A stretch of DNA of 64,000 nucleotides, from assembly GCF_019426345.1 (NCBI RefSeq), contig NZ_JAHLLW010000004.1, positions 132,282 to 196,281 of the forward strand. The letters run 5' to 3'. Below, one piece after another: positions 57,054 through 64,000 of the stretch (positions within the stretch are counted from its first letter, which is position 1; each line of letters opens with the position of its first letter). The notes beneath the pieces are model-generated. The model worked only from the letters and a program-made list of their open reading frames with translations, was not told the DNA's origin and searched no databases. Source of the stretch: Marinomonas lutimaris (lineage in GTDB: Bacteria; Pseudomonadota; Gammaproteobacteria; Pseudomonadales; Marinomonadaceae). The translations under genes were made by a program, and so were the position numbers.

Positions 57054-57914
57054 TTAGCAGGTTAACATTATTTTTTTGAAAAACGCTCCTTCCCCACCAA
57101 CTTGAACCTGGGTTAACACGCCACTTTTTATTGTTAATTGAGTCACTAGACGCGATGGCATTTTCATTACTCGACCTTGCTCAAAAACAGCTTGCTGATA
57201 ACCAAAGTGTCGATTCAAATAACAGGCTAGCGCTCCGCTTGAGCTGCCTGTTGCAGACTCTTCTGGAATCCCTACAGCTGGTGCAAAATTTCGACAGCTT
57301 GCCGTATAAGGCGCCTCTGGCGGGTTCATTTCAAATACGTGAAATCCGACACATTGATACTGCTGACAAAAATGCGTTATCGCATCATTATCAATTTCAA
57401 GGCAATCCAATACACCGTAGGGAACAGGAATTAACACATCAACCAACCCAGTAGATACGGCTTGAATAGGCAAACCTGATTGGGCGATAAGCTGAGGCTG
57501 AAGACCTAACATAGGGGCAATTTGTTCAGCATTAAATTCGGCCGACCAAATTGGTAAACTTTGACTCATCAAAACGTCGCCATTTAAGGCTACTTCAACT
57601 GGCAACACTCCAGCTTTGGTTTCCTGCTGATAACTCCCAGCAGAAATATGCTGCAAATAACGTAACAACCAAAATGCACTTAGGGTGGCATGACCGCAAA
57701 AATCAACCTCTACAGTTGGAGTAAAAAAAGATAACTGGAAATCCGCCTTATCACTTTGACTAACAAAAGCGGTTTCAGAGACACCCACTTGCTTCGCAAT
57801 AGATTGCTTCTGCAAATCCGTTAGTGCATCTGCATATAACACCACTCCTGCTAGATTCCCTCCTTGCCCAGAGATAGAAAAAGCTCGGACTAAATACACA
57901 TCAACCTGTGCCAT
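57054..57914 (-). CDS. PhzF-family isomerase-like protein
   Basis: A 286-aa two-domain diaminopimelate-epimerase fold protein. VYLVRAFSISGQGGNLAGVV LYADALTD at the start, VDFCGHATLSAFWLL (about 68-82) and VGIPEESATGSSSGALACYL (about 213-232) are PhzF family motifs. Enzymes of this group isomerise or cyclise small carboxylates; most members, including this one, have no known substrate. Monocistronic and convergent with the M48 gene. Confidence 0.88.
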   Translation of the reverse strand: MAQVDVYLVRAFSISGQGGNLAGVVLYADALTDLQKQSIAKQVGVSETAFVSQSDKADFQLSFFTPTVEVDFCGHATLSAFWLLRYLQHISAGSYQQETKAGVLPVEVALNGDVLMSQSLPIWSAEFNAEQIAPMLGLQPQLIAQSGLPIQAVSTGLVDVLIPVPYGVLDCLEIDNDAITHFCQQYQCVGFHVFEMNPPEAPYTASCRNFAPAVGIPEESATGSSSGALACYLNRHFGYQQAVFEQGRVMKMPSRLVTQLTIKSGVLTQVQVGGEGAFFKKIMLTC

Positions 57915-58126
57915 ATAATTACCCTATACCCTGATTCCGTAACCTAACGCTCTATTATAGTTAAAATGACACTTTATTAATGGATTATCGTCTTTTTTGC
58001 TGATTCCTTAGGAGCTGTTTGATTGTGATTATCACTTGACTGGTTTAAGCTCCGATAAAGTGCCATTAAACAATTTAGCGTAAATCAATGGCTTATGAAC
58101 CATTCAACCTATAGAGCAACCAAACT

Positions 58127-59407
58127 GTGTTTCAATCTTTCTTTCCTAAACCCAAGCTATTCTTTCTTAGTTTTGCCCTCTGGGCACTTATCTGTGTTAT
58201 TGGCTGGTATGCAAAAGTCCAAGACTTAGGGAGCATCTTAAGCCTTGGCTCGCTATTTGGCGTTCATTTTCCAGCAGCGTTAGCCGAAGGCGCTGATGCC
58301 GCGGCACAAGCCGCCTTTAAGAGCGCACAAGATACAGCATTCGATATTTGGTTATATCAATATATGGCCGTTTGTTATGCCATATTTATTGGCAGCTGGG
58401 TCATTTATGGTGGTCAGAAATGGGCTAAATGGTCGGTGGTTGGCTCAGGATTAATTGTGTTCATTACTTGGTTCCAAGTACAAGTTAGCGTCATGATTAA
58501 CGAATGGTACGGTAGTTTTTACGACTTAATTCAAAAAGCACTAAGCGCGCCCAATAGCATCACCATAGATGAATATTTTGCTCAACTTTTCACTTTTGCG
58601 GGTATCGCATTTGTATTTATTGCAGTCGCTGTATTAAATAGCTTTTTTGTTAGTCACTATGTCTTTAGATGGCGTACCGCCATGAATAATTACTACGCCT
58701 CTAAATGGCAGCAAGTACGCCACATAGAAGGTGCATCTCAGCGGATTCAAGAAGATACCATGCGCTTCGCTAGCATTGTTGAAACTCTAGGTGTTCGCTT
58801 TTTAGACTCTATGATGACACTACTGGCATTCCTACCTGTATTATGGGGACTGTCTTCATATGTGAAAGAATTACCATTCGTAGGCGAAGTGCCGCAAGCT
58901 TTGGTATTCATTGCGATTCTTTGGTCTATTGTTGGTACAACGCTTTTGGCTGTAGCTGGTATCAGACTTCCTGGACTAGAATTCAAAAACCAACGTGTCG
59001 AAGCGGCTTACAGGAAAGAATTAGTCTACGGTGAAGATCACGCAGACAGAGCTGAGCCAATTAAGCTAGCCGAACTATTCACCAACGTACGCAAAAACTA
59101 CTTCAACCTTTATGCAAACTATTTGTATTTCAATATCGTTCGATATGGCTACTTACAAGCTGGTGTTTTGGTACCTCTAATCGCTCTCGGTCCATCTATT
59201 GTGGCTGGCGCACTTACTTTAGGTATCTTTCAACGTATCAGTAACGCCTTTAATCAAGTGGAAGGTTCTTTTCAATTTCTGGTCAATTCATGGACAACCA
59301 TCGTAGAGTTATTATCTATCTACAAACGCCTAAAAGCCTTTGAAGCTGCAATCGATAATCAACCTTTACCAGATGAAGACCAGCATTTTATCGAAACAAA
59401 CAATTAG
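58127..59407 (+). CDS. sbmA: SbmA/BacA-like peptide transporter
   Basis: Proton-driven inner-membrane importer of antimicrobial peptides and related compounds, 426 aa. SbmA/BacA family features: FFPKPKLFFLSFALWALICV near the N-terminus, WLYQYMAVCYAIFIGSWVIY, FVFRWRTAMNNYYASKW-like HYVFRWRTAMNNYYASKWQQ, IEGASQRIQEDTMRFA and LAELFTNVRKNYFNLYANYL YFN. About seven membrane helices and no ATPase domain, as in SbmA. The start is GTG 58127 with only weak ribosome-site support. Monocistronic with a strong terminator. Why the cell keeps it is unclear; relatives matter for peptide sensitivity and long-chain lipid handling. Confidence 0.9.
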   Translation: MFQSFFPKPKLFFLSFALWALICVIGWYAKVQDLGSILSLGSLFGVHFPAALAEGADAAAQAAFKSAQDTAFDIWLYQYMAVCYAIFIGSWVIYGGQKWAKWSVVGSGLIVFITWFQVQVSVMINEWYGSFYDLIQKALSAPNSITIDEYFAQLFTFAGIAFVFIAVAVLNSFFVSHYVFRWRTAMNNYYASKWQQVRHIEGASQRIQEDTMRFASIVETLGVRFLDSMMTLLAFLPVLWGLSSYVKELPFVGEVPQALVFIAILWSIVGTTLLAVAGIRLPGLEFKNQRVEAAYRKELVYGEDHADRAEPIKLAELFTNVRKNYFNLYANYLYFNIVRYGYLQAGVLVPLIALGPSIVAGALTLGIFQRISNAFNQVEGSFQFLVNSWTTIVELLSIYKRLKAFEAAIDNQPLPDEDQHFIETNN

Positions 59408-59428
59408 GGTTTTATTTAAATAAAACTA

Positions 59429-59463
59429 AAAGGCCCCGCCAGATGCAATCTAACGGGGCCTTT
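59429..59463 (+). terminator. Terminator of sbmA
   Basis: AAAGGCCCCG and CGGGGCCTTT make a perfect 10-bp stem around a 15-nt loop that contains AGAT/ATCT. Confidence 0.9.
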
Positions 59464-59506
59464 GATTATGTAGCGTTTTTCAAATCAATTGGATAACTTA
59501 TTAGCA

Positions 59507-59716
59507 TCAAACATTAACGTTGATGTTTTGCCCTAAGTTATCTGTCGTGGCATGTGATCCGCTGCTGGCTGCAGGCGTGACATTTTTTGCAGCTTCTGCC
59601 AGCAGATCAAGGTTTTGCTTGCCTTCTTGTATCTGAGCGGCCTTAGCTAAATTTGCGCTATAAACTTCGCTTGCATAGCTCATCGCAGGACTACTTACAC
59701 CATTAATGCTTGGCAT
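59507..59716 (-). CDS. Small YjfB-like protein, 69 aa
   Basis: ATG 59716 has a near-perfect ribosome site (AGGAGG, 5 nt upstream), so expression is credible; the longer frame to 59815 is not supported. The protein is soluble and Ala-rich: SINGVSSPAMSYASEVYSAN, then LAKAAQIQEGKQNLDLLAEA and a C-terminal NLGQNINVNV. The closing LG-x-N/D-I-x-x-V/A recalls the YjfB putative motility protein family. Family match is tentative; function unknown. It stands alone between sbmA and glnE. Confidence 0.7.
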   Translation of the reverse strand: MPSINGVSSPAMSYASEVYSANLAKAAQIQEGKQNLDLLAEAAKNVTPAASSGSHATTDNLGQNINVNV

Positions 59717-59832
59717 TCTTCCTCCTATCAATTGTGAATGGCGGATCGAAAAAACTGATCTATGGGTAAAGTATAGCGGGTGACTGGCTAATTTACGAAC
59801 ACCTTTTTGTAACAAGAAAGCAAAGACAAAGT

Positions 59833-62763
59833 TTAGATTTTGTCATCATTAACAAAACTTTCCCAATATTGGCTCACCAAATTCTGGTTATCAACCAGAG
59901 TATCCTTTTGAACCACTCGGCCTTGTTGCTGCAAGCTCAACCTGTGAGTTAGGGACCGATAAAGCGTATAGGTGTCGGTCATTTTTCCAGCCTGTTCAGC
60001 GCCAATCAAACCAACCAAAGCAGCGGCTTCTAGCTGACGAACATTATCTGAAAAACGCATCAGTTCTGGGTATTTACATGACCAAGCCAACACTAAATAT
60101 TGCACCATAAATTCAATATCAATAATGCCACCAGCCCCTTGTTTCAGATCAAAACCTTTTTCTTTGCCACCAGTATCAAGATGAGCACGCATCTTCTCTC
60201 GCATCTTGATGACTTCAGCTTTTAGTAAATCTCGATCTCTAACTGTTGCAATAATCTCTTTACGACAATCTTCAAATTTAGCCAGCAATTTGGGCTCACC
60301 AGCCAAACCACGTGAACGCGTCAATGCTTGGTGCTCCCAAACCCAGGCTTCTTTTTGTTGATAATCTTTAAAAGCTTCTAAACTAGAAACCAACAAACCA
60401 GAGTTACCTGAAGGTCGTAAACGCATGTCGACTTCATACAAACGACCAGCAGCGGTAAAGCTGGTTATCATGTGAATTAAACGTTGGCCGAGACGCGTAT
60501 AAAAAGTGAGATTGTCGATACTGCGATCGCCGTCTGTACTACCGTTTGCCTGTGCATCATGGATAAACACCAGATCTAGGTCTGAGTCGTAGCCAAGCTC
60601 CCAACCACCTGACTTACCATAACCAATAATCGCCAGTTGTGGAGTGAAAGCAACCTCGCCTTGGCTTACTGGGAAGCCGTGTTTCTTCGTCAAATATTGC
60701 CAAGATTGCTGCAACACCTGATCTAAAAGCACTTCTGCCAACCAAGTTAAGTGATCACTCACTTTCATCACAGGCAATATTTCGGTGATATCACAGGCAG
60801 CAATACGCAAGATAATAGAACGCCTAAACCGACGCATGGCGTCCATTTGAGCTTCTTCATCGTCTTCAGGTAAACGTAATAATATCTGCTGCAGCTCTTC
60901 TGCTAGCATGCTTTTATCTGGTGGTGAAAATAGTGTATTAGCGTCCAGCAGTTCGTCCAGCAATGCTGGCGTTGTCGAAATGGCTTCGGTAAACCACATA
61001 CTTTCCCGACATAAACGAATAAGGTGTGTCAATGCGGTTTGGTTTTCACACAACAAGACAAGATAAGCAGTACGACGTAACACCGCTTCTAGAATAGGGA
61101 AAACGCGCTCTAACACCAAATCTGGATTGGCTTCGTCTGTTAACTTAGAAATCAGAGCTGCTAAAAATACAGCAAGTCGCTCATGACCAATCGGCTGCAT
61201 AAACACCACAGTGCGCGAGCTAAGCAACTGCGAAATACGTGAAATACTCGCTTCTTGATCTTGCCAAGAGATCAGCTCAATTGCATCTTGTATGGCTTCT
61301 CGATCCTCTGGATGCTTAATCAGCAAGCGCCATGTTTCCTGACTTTTAACTTCCTCGCTGCTTTCATGGCCATCATCGATTAATGCAACAAAAGAACGAT
61401 GTACATTTTTGCGCACCTCCCAAAGGCGTTTATCCAATGCTTCCCAAGAGGGAAAACCAACAATTAAAGCAATGCGAGTTCTCGCGCTTTCATTTTCAGG
61501 CAAGAGCTGTGTTTGCTCATCATTCACCGCTTGCAATGCATGCTCGGTTCGTCGTAAAAGCAGATACGCCTCACGCAATTGATCCATTTCTTCGACGGGT
61601 AAATAATCCTGCTGAGCAAGGTAAGGTAAGACTTTTAACAAGGCTGGCGTTTGCAAACCTTGGTCTCGGCCACCATGTAATATCTGCAAAGCTTGAGCGA
61701 TAAACTCAACCTCACGAATACCACCTTCGCCCAATTTAATATTGTGCTCTATCCCTTTACGGCGCACTTCTTTGGCAATCATTTGCTTAAGATCGCGCAG
61801 CGCGCCTATCGCACCAAAATCAAGATATTTACGATAAACGAAGGGTTTTCGTAAGGCCTCAAATTCACGAACATCTAAAGCATCACCCGACATGACACGC
61901 GCCTTGATCATGGCGTAACGTTCCCAATCTCGACCTTGATCTTGGTAATAATTCTCCAAGGAGTCCATATTGAGCACCAAAGCACCAGACTGACCAAACG
62001 GCCGCAAACGCATGTCGACTCGGAAAACAAAGCCGTCAGCGTTGACCTGGTCTAGATGCTGAATCAGTTTTTGACCAAGCTTGGTAAAGTACTCTTGATG
62101 TGACAGACTTTTCTTTCCGCCTTGAGTATCACCATGTTCACGAAAGGCAAAAATTAAATCTATATCAGAAGACAGGTTTAGTTCGTTTCCGCCAAGTTTC
62201 CCCATACCAATGACAATCATCGACTGAGGTAAGCCCTTGCTATCCAACGCCTGACCATACAGGGCAAGATAGTGCTGTGTTGTCCATTGTAGACTGGCAT
62301 TAACACAAGCATCCGCTAACGCGCTTAAACGTGACGTCAGCTCGGTCAATGAAAGCCGCTGCTGAATGTCCAAAGCTATTAACCGTGCCATCCACCACTG
62401 ACGATACAAACGCAAACGTTTGATAAAACCGGCTTCATCTAATGGCTCTAGTGATTCTGTCTGGCAAGCACTCGCCTCGCATGAAAAAAATGCTTCGCCA
62501 GCCATCAAGGCTTCTTTGGACGGCTTTTCAGGTAGTTTTTTAAGCGCCAACAAATCATCTAGCCAATGGGGAAAACGAATAAATTGCTGATGTAAATAAT
62601 CACTCAAAATCCACAAGGGCTCTAACGTGTCAATTTGCTCTTGGTCTAATGAATCAAGTCCATGTCTTTCTCGGGCGTCTTGAACATGCTCCAATAGCAA
62701 AGCACGAGACAAGGATTGTTCACAAAATATCGCGTAGTTCGGATTCAAATGCGGAGGTATCAC
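59833..62763 (-). CDS. glnE: Bifunctional glutamine synthetase adenylyltransferase/removase GlnE
   Basis: Attaches or removes AMP on glutamine synthetase in response to glutamine and PII. The 976-aa protein has two nucleotidyltransferase halves: GMGKLGGNELNLSSDIDLIF (about 187-206, removase domain) and GYGKSGGWELGYDSDLDLVF (about 700-719, adenylylation domain), each with its D-x-D pair, joined by a helical linker. Start is GTG 62763 with AAGGAAG upstream. The CYTH gene lies 33 nt upstream on the same strand, as with E. coli ygiF-glnE. Partners glnK (43.3 kb) and GS (off window). Confidence 0.95.
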   Translation of the reverse strand: MIPPHLNPNYAIFCEQSLSRALLLEHVQDARERHGLDSLDQEQIDTLEPLWILSDYLHQQFIRFPHWLDDLLALKKLPEKPSKEALMAGEAFFSCEASACQTESLEPLDEAGFIKRLRLYRQWWMARLIALDIQQRLSLTELTSRLSALADACVNASLQWTTQHYLALYGQALDSKGLPQSMIVIGMGKLGGNELNLSSDIDLIFAFREHGDTQGGKKSLSHQEYFTKLGQKLIQHLDQVNADGFVFRVDMRLRPFGQSGALVLNMDSLENYYQDQGRDWERYAMIKARVMSGDALDVREFEALRKPFVYRKYLDFGAIGALRDLKQMIAKEVRRKGIEHNIKLGEGGIREVEFIAQALQILHGGRDQGLQTPALLKVLPYLAQQDYLPVEEMDQLREAYLLLRRTEHALQAVNDEQTQLLPENESARTRIALIVGFPSWEALDKRLWEVRKNVHRSFVALIDDGHESSEEVKSQETWRLLIKHPEDREAIQDAIELISWQDQEASISRISQLLSSRTVVFMQPIGHERLAVFLAALISKLTDEANPDLVLERVFPILEAVLRRTAYLVLLCENQTALTHLIRLCRESMWFTEAISTTPALLDELLDANTLFSPPDKSMLAEELQQILLRLPEDDEEAQMDAMRRFRRSIILRIAACDITEILPVMKVSDHLTWLAEVLLDQVLQQSWQYLTKKHGFPVSQGEVAFTPQLAIIGYGKSGGWELGYDSDLDLVFIHDAQANGSTDGDRSIDNLTFYTRLGQRLIHMITSFTAAGRLYEVDMRLRPSGNSGLLVSSLEAFKDYQQKEAWVWEHQALTRSRGLAGEPKLLAKFEDCRKEIIATVRDRDLLKAEVIKMREKMRAHLDTGGKEKGFDLKQGAGGIIDIEFMVQYLVLAWSCKYPELMRFSDNVRQLEAAALVGLIGAEQAGKMTDTYTLYRSLTHRLSLQQQGRVVQKDTLVDNQNLVSQYWESFVNDDKI

Positions 62764-62795
62764 TGGGCTTCCTTACAAAATCTTCTTTTTATTTT

Positions 62796-63743
62796 TTACA
62801 CAGCTTGTTGGTTTAACCATTGCCCAACTGTCAGCATAGTTATACCAATTTGAGTCATGCCTACTAGTTTTTTCAGCAACAAGTCTTCTTCCTCGACAAG
62901 TTGTTGTTCCAGTTCGCCATCTAGGCGCTCTAATCCTTGCGCTAATTCGTTGGGCAAACAGGCTTTTAATTGAGCCATAGAATGACGCAAAGGCTGCATG
63001 AGTGCTTCGTCTTTCATAAAATACATGGCTTCCCAATAAACCAACCACACTTCATACCAATATGCGGCTAATTCTAGAGAATTAGACGTATTTACAGGCT
63101 TGCTAGGAAATTCAATCTGTCCGTATTTTAAACGCACACCTTTTTGCGCCTTGGAAACAATACTGACTTGAACGGGTACTCGCTCTGCAAGTTGCAGTGC
63201 AAATTCATACAAACCCGCCTCGTTGCCCTCTTTCAGCTCCAGTTCTAACTCACAAATCGAGTCCTTACCATAAGGAGAGGTTACCAAACCTTGATCGCAA
63301 ACCACTTCCATTTTTGTTTCTTGGGTTTTGATATTCCAAACCTGTCGCTCAAAGTCCGTACGATAAACTTCGATCAATTTGCTACACCAAGACATATCCT
63401 GCAGTGAATCGGGCAAAGGAACATCTTTTAATAAAGACAAATCCAATTGATCGCTGGGTACAAACCACTCCCATTCACCACGTGCATGCATGCCAATGCG
63501 GTTGCTGCCTCGCGTTTTTACGGTTTGAATAAACTTATTGTTAACAGCACGAATACGCAGCGCCATACCACCTTGCATCAGATCCGCGTCTTGCGTATCA
63601 AAATACGCATTCATCAAGGCCAATGTAGGCTGACGAGATTGTTCATCTGTTTTAGAAGATGCACAAAATTCATCAAGAAATTCACTCGCGGACTTGAGAT
63701 ACTCAGAGTGAAGCATTAACTTTAGCTCTAGCTCGGTAGCCAT
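62796..63743 (-). CDS. CYTH-domain protein (YgiF-like, shortened)
   Basis: A 315-aa protein from ATG 63743. The CYTH tunnel starts with ELELKLML (E-x-E-x-K motif) and continues with RQPTLALMNAYFDTQDADLM QGGMALRIRAVN, WEWFVP and ICELELELKEGNEAGLYEFA over about 200 residues, the triphosphatase fold. E. coli YgiF (about 430 aa) is an inorganic triphosphatase with a CHAD domain; here only about 100 helical residues follow, so the CHAD part is reduced or absent. Directly upstream of glnE, as in E. coli. The longer frame to 63779 is unsupported. Confidence 0.88.
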   Translation of the reverse strand: MATELELKLMLHSEYLKSASEFLDEFCASSKTDEQSRQPTLALMNAYFDTQDADLMQGGMALRIRAVNNKFIQTVKTRGSNRIGMHARGEWEWFVPSDQLDLSLLKDVPLPDSLQDMSWCSKLIEVYRTDFERQVWNIKTQETKMEVVCDQGLVTSPYGKDSICELELELKEGNEAGLYEFALQLAERVPVQVSIVSKAQKGVRLKYGQIEFPSKPVNTSNSLELAAYWYEVWLVYWEAMYFMKDEALMQPLRHSMAQLKACLPNELAQGLERLDGELEQQLVEEEDLLLKKLVGMTQIGITMLTVGQWLNQQAV

Positions 63744-63874
63744 AATATACAAACCTCTAAAACCTTTGCTGTTGAGCAAACAACAAAGAAAAAATAATGT
63801 GCGAGCAAGTGTACCAGATGCCTAGCTTACCGTAGTAATATTCGAAAATAACTCGGATTCAAGGAATATCCTTT

Positions 63875-64000
63875 ATGCCCGCACTTCCATCTCTTATTAG
63901 TATGATGTCTCAACTTATTGCTTCGCCCTCTATCAGTTGTAGTCAAGCCCATTGGGATCAGTCAAATAAAGGCGTGATTCAATTACTTGAAAGCTGGCTT
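63875..64000 (+). CDS. argE: Acetylornithine deacetylase ArgE (partial, 5' end)
   Basis: Only the first 42 codons lie in the window: MPALPSLISMMSQLIASPSI SCSQAHWDQSNKGVIQLLES WL, the usual ArgE/DapE-type N-terminal helix with L-I-A-S/T-P-S-x-S and D-Q-S-N. AAGGAATATCC lies before the ATG at 63875. The enzyme removes the acetyl group in arginine synthesis. Divergent from the CYTH-glnE pair. The call rests on N-terminal similarity alone because the catalytic region is outside. Confidence 0.8.
   Translation, partial: MPALPSLISMMSQLIASPSISCSQAHWDQSNKGVIQLLESWL

Overview
The window looks like chromosome of a marine, halotolerant gammaproteobacterium, most probably Marinomonas or a close relative in the Oceanospirillaceae. 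Pointers are the ectABC ectoine genes, a Na+-driven PomAB stator, a glycine-betaine ProXWV importer, the zapA-6S RNA-ygfA order, a Pseudomonas-type arginine transport/ArgR block beside a giant NAD-glutamate dehydrogenase, and moderate to low GC. The genus call is inference from gene content and protein similarity recalled from memory; no search was run. Both window ends cut genes (ectC on the left, argE on the right).

Layout. 1-4.2 kb: ectoine synthesis (ectA-ectB-ectC, minus strand) and a divergent NSS-family sodium symporter. 4.3-9.3 kb: a probable light/photodamage island, with a LitR-type MerR regulator divergent from a renalase-like FAD protein, a DUF523-DUF1722 protein and a photolyase. 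9.4-16 kb: MarR regulator, dispersed repeat, dapB, pomAB, and the isoprenoid operon xseB-ispA-dxs. 16-21.2 kb: accessory region (YnfA, GNAT, paired DUF606 proteins with a LysR regulator, and a run of broken genes fused end to end: PH-like domain, rhomboid, DUF1851/Tdi1-like). 21.6-27 kb: proXWV, ECF sigma/anti-sigma pair, C39-like peptidase, tRNA deacylase. 27-34 kb: hisC, lysS, prfB (programmed frameshift), zapA, 6S RNA, ygfA, a TraF-like outer-membrane protein. 34-37.5 kb: kdsD-kdsA-kdsC-kdsB, the complete CMP-Kdo precursor route in one operon. 37.6-43.6 kb: znuA with a Zur-like operator, astE, NUDIX, DUF2927, hemE, glnK. 43.7-54.5 kb: arginine/ornithine ABC importer, ArgR-type regulator, gdhB and an astC-type aminotransferase, fitting an arginine-to-glutamate-to-2-oxoglutarate catabolic module. 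54.7-64 kb: DUF898 plus M48 protease pair, PhzF protein, SbmA-like transporter, small YjfB-like protein, glnE, CYTH protein, and the start of argE.

Themes. Osmoadaptation appears twice (ectoine synthesis, betaine import). Nitrogen and arginine metabolism dominates the right half (glnK, glnE, aot/argR, gdhB, astC, astE). No CRISPR array, tRNA, rRNA, prophage or intact insertion sequence was seen. The most unusual items are the 128-142 bp dispersed palindromic repeat with a deleted derivative, the fused broken genes at 19.6-20.65 kb, the LitR-like regulator lacking a recognisable cobalamin motif with its palindrome-rich promoter, and an exact ArgR-type half-site between argR and gdhB.
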